From Caldilineaceae bacterium (GTDB lineage Bacteria > Chloroflexota > Anaerolineae > Caldilineales > Caldilineaceae): a stretch of DNA of 64,000 nucleotides. Location of the stretch: contig JALHQH010000004.1 of NCBI GenBank assembly GCA_022842065.1, positions 346,169 to 410,168 of the forward strand, read 5' to 3'. Shown here in pieces: positions 60,387 to 64,000 of this stretch; the stretch's first letter is position 1, and each line of letters opens with the position of its first letter. Made by a program: the position numbers and the translations under genes. Below the pieces are notes generated by a model. That model was given only the letters and a program-made list of their open reading frames with translations, was not told where the DNA came from and ran no database searches.

Positions 60387-60797
60387 TTTTGTTTTCTTTC
60401 TGCTCGTAGATCTGGATGTACGCTCATGCTAAAGTGGGACAGGTTACCACTGTCATCACTGCTGATTTAGGTGGTGATGACGAATTGGTGACCGGTGGCA
60501 AATGTAACCTTGTCGTATGCATGGCGTAGGCTACTTATTGCGACAGTATAGTACAACCCAGTATAGTACAACACAGTGCCAAGGTGAGTAGATAAATATA
60601 CAGCGCAACGGTATGCGCCACGACATAGCCTTTCCCCAAGCCCTGGCCGATCGTGCAAATCAGTGCCACAACTACCATCTAGCTTGCAGAACAAATAAAC
60701 TTTAATACGCTAGGCTAAGCGATAGTGCCTTTTGTTACAGAATCTTTTGCTACAGAAATTGTAGACGTTACAAATCTATGGATCGCGAGGAGCGCGT
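60387..60797. other. 411-bp region with 15-bp tandem duplications
   Basis: CAGTATAGTACAACC and CAGTATAGTACAACA are adjacent (60544-60573), and CTTTTGTTACAGAAT / CTTTTGCTACAGAAA are adjacent (60729-60758). A possible small leftward membrane-peptide frame is listed separately (60535-60678). GAGGAG precedes the lipid kinase ATG at 60798. Confidence 0.5.
60535..60678 (-). CDS. Possible 47-aa hydrophobic peptide
   Basis: ATG at 60678 opens a frame MVVVALICTIGQGLGKGYVV, AHTVALYIYLLTLALCCTIL, GCTILSQ, with a C-terminal hydrophobic stretch and the 15-bp tandem repeat encoding LCCTILGCTIL. There is no ribosome site, so it may be chance or the remnant of a membrane protein. Low confidence. Confidence 0.2.
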   Translation of the reverse strand: MVVVALICTIGQGLGKGYVVAHTVALYIYLLTLALCCTILGCTILSQ

Positions 60798-61763
60798 ATG
60801 GCCGCAAATTATAATAACATTCATGTGATCATCAATCCGGCGGCTGGCGGGGATGTACCGGTCTTGTCAACCCTGAATAGTATCTTTCAAGAAGCTGGCG
60901 TGGAGTGGAGTGTTTCAATCACCCAAAAGCAAGGTGATGGCCAGCGGTTGGCCGCCGCCGCGATTGCACAAGGGGTCGAGCTCGTTGCCGTTTACGGTGG
61001 TGATGGGACAGTCGCCGAGGTCGCCAGCGGTTTGATCGGGACAAAGATGCCCTTTGCCATCTTGCCGGGGGGGACGGCGAATGTGCTCTCGCTGGAGCTG
61101 GGCATCCCGGCCGATCTGGCGCAGGCCGCAACACTGGCCTGTGGCATTGGGGCCACCTTACGCCCAATTGATGCCGGCCAGATCTGTGGGCAGCACTTTC
61201 TGTTGCGAGCAGGGCTCGGCTTTGAAGCAGCCATGATCGAACAGGCTGACCGCACACTCAAAGATCGCTATGGTATGTTGGCCTACTGGTGGTCGGCGAT
61301 GCAGAATTTGCGTCAGCCGCAAATCTTCGACTATCAACTAAAACTGGATGGTAAAGAAGTCAGTTGCCAAGGCATTACCTGTGGCATTGCGAATGCCGGC
61401 AATCTGGGCGTGGGTGGGCTTAACTTCGGCGCCATGATCAACATTAGCGATGGGCTACTGGATGTCCTGGTGATTGAAGAAGTCAGTTGGCGGGCGCTCT
61501 TTGATGTTTTAAACCGGACTTGGGGCAAAACAGAAGCTAAGACGACCATCGACATGGCGAACATGGGTGCACTGGAAGAGACTTTTCAAGAAGCCGTGCA
61601 TCACTGGCAAGCGCGTGAGATCGAGATCGATGTTTCGCCGCTACAGACGATCCAGTATGATGGTGAAGTCTTCAAACCAACCAGCGGGCCGATCAAGGTG
61701 GAGGTCTTACCGCAAGCCATCTCTGTCCTTGTGCCTAAGCCACAATCAACCTGCGCAGACTGA
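60798..61763 (+). CDS. Diacylglycerol-kinase-family lipid kinase (YegS/DagK-like)
   Basis: A 321-aa kinase. VIINPAAGGD near residue 11 and the ATP-binding AVYGGDGTVAEVASGL near 65 are the family signature, followed by AILPGGTANVLSLELGIP (GGTxN) and LLRAGLGFEAAMI. The C-terminal half is the beta-sandwich found in all members (CGIANAGNLGVGG, ISDGLLDVLVI, VSPLQTIQYDGEVF). It phosphorylates diacylglycerol, sphingoid bases or related lipids. GAGGAG precedes ATG. Confidence 0.9.
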   Translation: MAANYNNIHVIINPAAGGDVPVLSTLNSIFQEAGVEWSVSITQKQGDGQRLAAAAIAQGVELVAVYGGDGTVAEVASGLIGTKMPFAILPGGTANVLSLELGIPADLAQAATLACGIGATLRPIDAGQICGQHFLLRAGLGFEAAMIEQADRTLKDRYGMLAYWWSAMQNLRQPQIFDYQLKLDGKEVSCQGITCGIANAGNLGVGGLNFGAMINISDGLLDVLVIEEVSWRALFDVLNRTWGKTEAKTTIDMANMGALEETFQEAVHHWQAREIEIDVSPLQTIQYDGEVFKPTSGPIKVEVLPQAISVLVPKPQSTCAD

Positions 61764-61850
61764 TCGACGATCAAACCCCAGGTACAAGCCCCAGGCAGCA
61801 GGAGACCAGAGAAAAGGACAGCTAGCACTTTGGTCCAAGATCATTAAGTT

Positions 61851-61895
61851 TGTGTCAATCAGCATCAAGACTGCGGTCTGATGCTGATTGACACA
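61851..61895 (+). terminator. Terminator after the lipid kinase gene
   Basis: TGTGTCAATCAGCATCA (61851-61867) pairs exactly with 61879-61895 around an 11-nt loop that itself contains GACTGCGGTC. Confidence 0.7.
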
Positions 61896-61940
61896 CGCGC
61901 AGGCTTGATCAAAAAAGTAGCCCGTTCAAGCGCCATCATT

Positions 61941-62011
61941 ATACTTAGCTCTGTGATCATTTAATATTTTTACTCGTGTAGAAAATATTAAATGATCACA
62001 GAGCTAAGTAT
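61941..62011. repeat. Hairpin with TACTCGTGTAG loop, copy 2
   Basis: A perfect 30-bp stem (61941-61970 with 61982-62011) encloses TACTCGTGTAG. The stem text nearest the loop (AATATTTT / AAAATATT) and outside (CACAGAGCTAAGTATA) is related to copy 1 at 50811-50858, while paired positions differ on both arms together. It lies in the 495-bp gap between the lipid kinase and baeRF genes. Confidence 0.8.
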
Positions 62012-62258
62012 ATCCTCCTTCCATACCCCGTTAGACTCCACAGCCGTCCACTCCTCTTTTTGTGCCATCGTTCGTTTTATATGCTGGCCGCTTTATAGCC
62101 CCATGTGTGTCGCTGGCGTGTACCATTCACTAGAGCCTAATCGACAAAAGCTCTGCAATATGGAAAACAGTAGCCCAGCACCGCTTTGTAGGGGTAGTCG
62201 CTAATCCTGCCGGAAAAGGGCAATACCCCCGAGCGCCAAAGCACAAGAAGGAGTAATG
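62012..62258 (+). promoter_or_regulatory. Upstream region of the baeRF-like gene
   Basis: About 250 bp without a gene. AGAAGGAG lies directly before the ATG pair at 62256/62259. No clear promoter elements were picked out. Confidence 0.35.
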
Positions 62259-63455
62259 ATGACATTTGTAATTGATAGCCAGATGGATCGGCTGAGCAAC
62301 GCCATGTTGCAGGAGCTGATGAGTGAACGTCCCGGGCCTTGCCTCTCGATCTATATGCCAACAGAAATCATGGGCGCGCAAACCCAGCAAAATCGCATCC
62401 GACTGAAAAACTTACTGGCCGAGGCCGAGACGGCGTTGATGCCACTCGTCGCACGTAAAGTGGAAATTGAGCCACTGTTAGCACCCATCACCGCGTTAAT
62501 GGCAAATGAAGCTTTTTGGCAACAGCAGAGTGAAGGGTTAGCGCTTTTTCTCGCCCCGGACTTTTTTCAAAGCTACCGTTTACCCGTCCAGTTTCCCGAG
62601 CTGGTGGTTGCGGAGGATCGCTTTCATATTAAGCCGTTGCTCCCCATGCTTTCTATCGATGGCACCTTCTACCTCTTGGCCCTCCGCCAAGGAGGGGTGA
62701 GCTTGTTGCAAGGGACCCGCTTTGGATTGGCCGAAATTGCGCTTAGTGATGATGTCCCCACGAGTTTGCAGGAAGCCCTCAAGTACGACGACTTTGAATC
62801 AAGTCTTCAATTTCACACCGGCACTGGCACGAATCCACAAGGGGGCGGTCGTTCGGCTATCTTCCATGGTCACGGCGGCGGTGATGATGCGGAAAATCGC
62901 GAACAGATTCTGCGCTTCTTCCGCCAACTTGATAATGGCGTTCGCGACCTGCTCGAAGGCAGCAATCATCCGCCCCTCGTGCTGGCCGGTGTTAGTTTTC
63001 TCCAAGGTCTTTACACCCAGGTCAACCAATACAGCGACTTGGTCGCAGAGGGGATTCAACATGACCCGGAGGCGATGGATCAACTAGAGCTACATCAAGC
63101 AGCCTGGGCACTCGTCGAGCCGACTTTTAGTGAGGGGCGCGAGCAAGCCCTGGCCGATCTCCACAGTTTGATCGGCAATGATGATGAGCGTGCGGCCAAA
63201 AACCTCGAACAGATCATTTCGGGGGCTTACTTCCAACGCATTGATACCCTTTTTATTCCCGAGGACATGCCCCTGTGGGGCACCTTTGATCCGGAAAAGA
63301 ATCGGATACAGTTGGTTAACGAGCGCAAGCCTGGCACGACTGATCTACTCGACTTTGCGGCTATACATACGATGCTGAATGGGGGTGCCGTTTACTTTGT
63401 CCCGCAAATGGAACTCCCGCGCGAAGCCCCGGCTGCCGCCATCTTTCGTTATTAG
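62259..63455 (+). CDS. baeRF-type (bacterial archaeo-eukaryotic release-factor-like) protein
   Basis: A 398-aa protein resembling the bacterial relatives of eukaryotic release factor eRF1 (baeRF): GPCLSIYMPTEIMGAQTQQNRIRLKNLLAEAE at the start, FYLLALRQGGVSLLQGTRFGLAEIAL, and SLQFHTGTGTNPQGGGRSAIFHGHGGGDDAENREQILRFFRQLDNGVRDLL. The final domain, GTFDPEKNRIQLVNE and DLLDFAAIHTMLNGGAVYFVP, resembles an L7Ae-like fold with a VYFVP end. These proteins are proposed to act on ribosomes in stress; none is well characterised. ATG 62259 is preferred over 62256 because of AAGGAG spacing. Confidence 0.72.
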   Translation: MTFVIDSQMDRLSNAMLQELMSERPGPCLSIYMPTEIMGAQTQQNRIRLKNLLAEAETALMPLVARKVEIEPLLAPITALMANEAFWQQQSEGLALFLAPDFFQSYRLPVQFPELVVAEDRFHIKPLLPMLSIDGTFYLLALRQGGVSLLQGTRFGLAEIALSDDVPTSLQEALKYDDFESSLQFHTGTGTNPQGGGRSAIFHGHGGGDDAENREQILRFFRQLDNGVRDLLEGSNHPPLVLAGVSFLQGLYTQVNQYSDLVAEGIQHDPEAMDQLELHQAAWALVEPTFSEGREQALADLHSLIGNDDERAAKNLEQIISGAYFQRIDTLFIPEDMPLWGTFDPEKNRIQLVNERKPGTTDLLDFAAIHTMLNGGAVYFVPQMELPREAPAAAIFRY

Positions 63456-63486
63456 GATTGTCCTTACTTGCGCAGGTAGCTTGTAT

Positions 63487-63516
63487 CTTTTACCTGTGTC
63501 CAGATACAGGTAAAAG
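63487..63516 (+). terminator. Terminator after the baeRF-like gene
   Basis: CTTTTACCTGT (63487-63497) and ACAGGTAAAAG (63506-63516) are exact complements around GTCCAGAT. Confidence 0.65.
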
Positions 63517-63586
63517 CGCAAAAATTCTACTATACTCCACTTAGGAAGAAGTTGTGGAAGTCCTCCCTAGTGAAAGGAAACGAAAA

Positions 63587-63751
63587 ATGTTACGATGGGC
63601 AGTTATCTTTCTGGTTGTATCCTTAATCGCCGCCGTTTTTGGCTTTAGTGGGATTGCCGGCACCGCCAGCAACATCGCCTGGATCTTGTTTGTGATCTTC
63701 TTGATCCTTTTTGTTGTCTCGCTGGTGATGGGGCGGCGCAGTCCCGTCTAA
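63587..63751 (+). CDS. DUF1328-family small membrane protein
   Basis: A 54-aa protein with two membrane helices: [51 protein letters not shown]. This matches DUF1328/YtjA proteins, which are short, widespread and of unknown function, often stress-linked. Start 63587 follows AAAGGAAA at 8 bases; the frame to 63554 adds 11 charged residues without support. Confidence 0.9.
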   Translation: MLRWAVIFLVVSLIAAVFGFSGIAGTASNIAWILFVIFLILFVVSLVMGRRSPV

Positions 63752-63777
63752 ACCCTATGTCTCAGCATGACTAACTT

Positions 63778-63815
63778 AGGTTGGGTAACTCCTGTCACCA
63801 AGAGTCACCCAACCT
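63778..63815 (+). terminator. Terminator after the DUF1328 gene
   Basis: AGGTTGGGTAACT (63778-63790) pairs with AGTCACCCAACCT (63803-63815) with one mismatch that would be G-U in RNA. Confidence 0.65.
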
Positions 63816-63854
63816 GGGTCGATTTATCATTTCAGCTTCATCAATTTTATCAAC

Positions 63855-64000
63855 TATACTCAAATCAGAATGAAACCCCTCGTTTCGGTCAGCGTGCGTC
63901 GCACTGACCAAAGAATCTAGCGGACTGGAAACAGTTGGCGGTCAGTGCGACGCACGCGATCCCGTTAGCCAGCAAAACTCCGGTTCTCACCTTGACTTCA
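63855..64000 (-). mobile_element. 146-bp MITE-like element, copy B (reaches window edge)
   Basis: The reverse complement of copy A (58549-58694) with 3 differences, including the same 18-bp stem GCGTGCGTCGCACTGACC. It runs to the last base, so its left end relative to the element may continue outside the window. Confidence 0.8.

Noticed and set aside
1..64000. tRNA, rRNA or tmRNA genes
   Set aside because: Intergenic regions were read for cloverleaf features such as the GGTTCGAATCC arm, and none was convincing. A covariance-model scan would be the proper test.
1..64000. Transposase, integrase or phage genes
   Set aside because: No open frame shows DDE, serine or tyrosine recombinase motifs. 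Only small non-coding repeat elements were found.

Overview
The window looks like chromosomal DNA from a free-living Chloroflexota bacterium, probably of the Caldilineae/Anaerolineae part of the phylum. This is an inference from gene content: a carbohydrate ABC transporter without its own ATPase, PAS/GAF LuxR-type two-component pairs, a DivIVA-like coiled-coil gene next to coaD, a baeRF protein, an EF-G2 and a CHAD protein. GC content is moderate to high, and the intergenic DNA is rich in palindromes and short repeats. No rRNA, tRNA, phage, transposase or CRISPR array was found.

Layout. 1-5 kb: a polyprenyl-phosphate-type glycosyltransferase, a pyruvate-kinase-like protein without the regulatory C-domain, and a CHAD protein. 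5-10.4 kb (minus strand): an M20 peptidase, a TumE-like toxin/antitoxin pair, and a P1B metal ATPase with its MerR regulator. 10.6-14.1 kb: solute-binding lipoprotein and two permeases of a sugar ABC importer. 14.1-18.8 kb: a small unknown gene and the 2-oxoglutarate dehydrogenase genes odhB/odhA. 19-21.7 kb: a GntR regulator, a PIG-L deacetylase and a PdxA2-like dehydrogenase. 21.9-30.1 kb (minus): an APH-like kinase with a universal stress protein, a response regulator/histidine kinase pair joined to a DivIVA-like gene and coaD, hemW, and an FHA-winged-helix regulator. 30.8-33 kb (plus): a Ser/Thr kinase divergent from the FHA gene, an unknown gene and a Nudix hydrolase. 33-40.4 kb (minus): a FAD oxidoreductase, a flippase-like membrane protein, an S9 peptidase, a TM2-like protein, and leuA with a leucine attenuator. 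40.6-46.7 kb (minus): a run of small one-domain enzymes (PPOx, RidA, GNAT, PaiB, PEP mutase/ICL, two DinB, EamA, a truncated PPOx), divergent from a MocR/PdxR-type regulator. 48-56 kb: a hybrid histidine kinase, a SIS-domain sugar isomerase, an acyl-CoA dehydrogenase, and a methyltransferase fused to a dead histidine-phosphatase domain. 56-64 kb: EF-G2, a pseudo-receiver LuxR protein, an unknown protein, a diacylglycerol-kinase-like lipid kinase, a baeRF protein and a DUF1328 protein.

Three themes stand out. First, regulation: leuA has a 29-codon leader peptide with seven Leu codons in ten, followed by an intrinsic terminator, which is classical ribosome-mediated attenuation. A Ser/Thr kinase faces an FHA DNA-binding protein. 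One LuxR protein has lost its phosphoacceptor. Second, repeats: at least five families of small palindromic or MITE-like repeats lie between genes. One family also sits in frame inside the metal ATPase gene and at the stop codons of two other genes. A 146-bp element is present twice, inverted and about 98% identical. Third, unusual proteins: a pseudo-phosphatase-methyltransferase fusion, a PK without its C-domain, and a coiled-coil gene whose only plausible start codon is ATC.

All family calls were made by eye from motifs; no database search was run.
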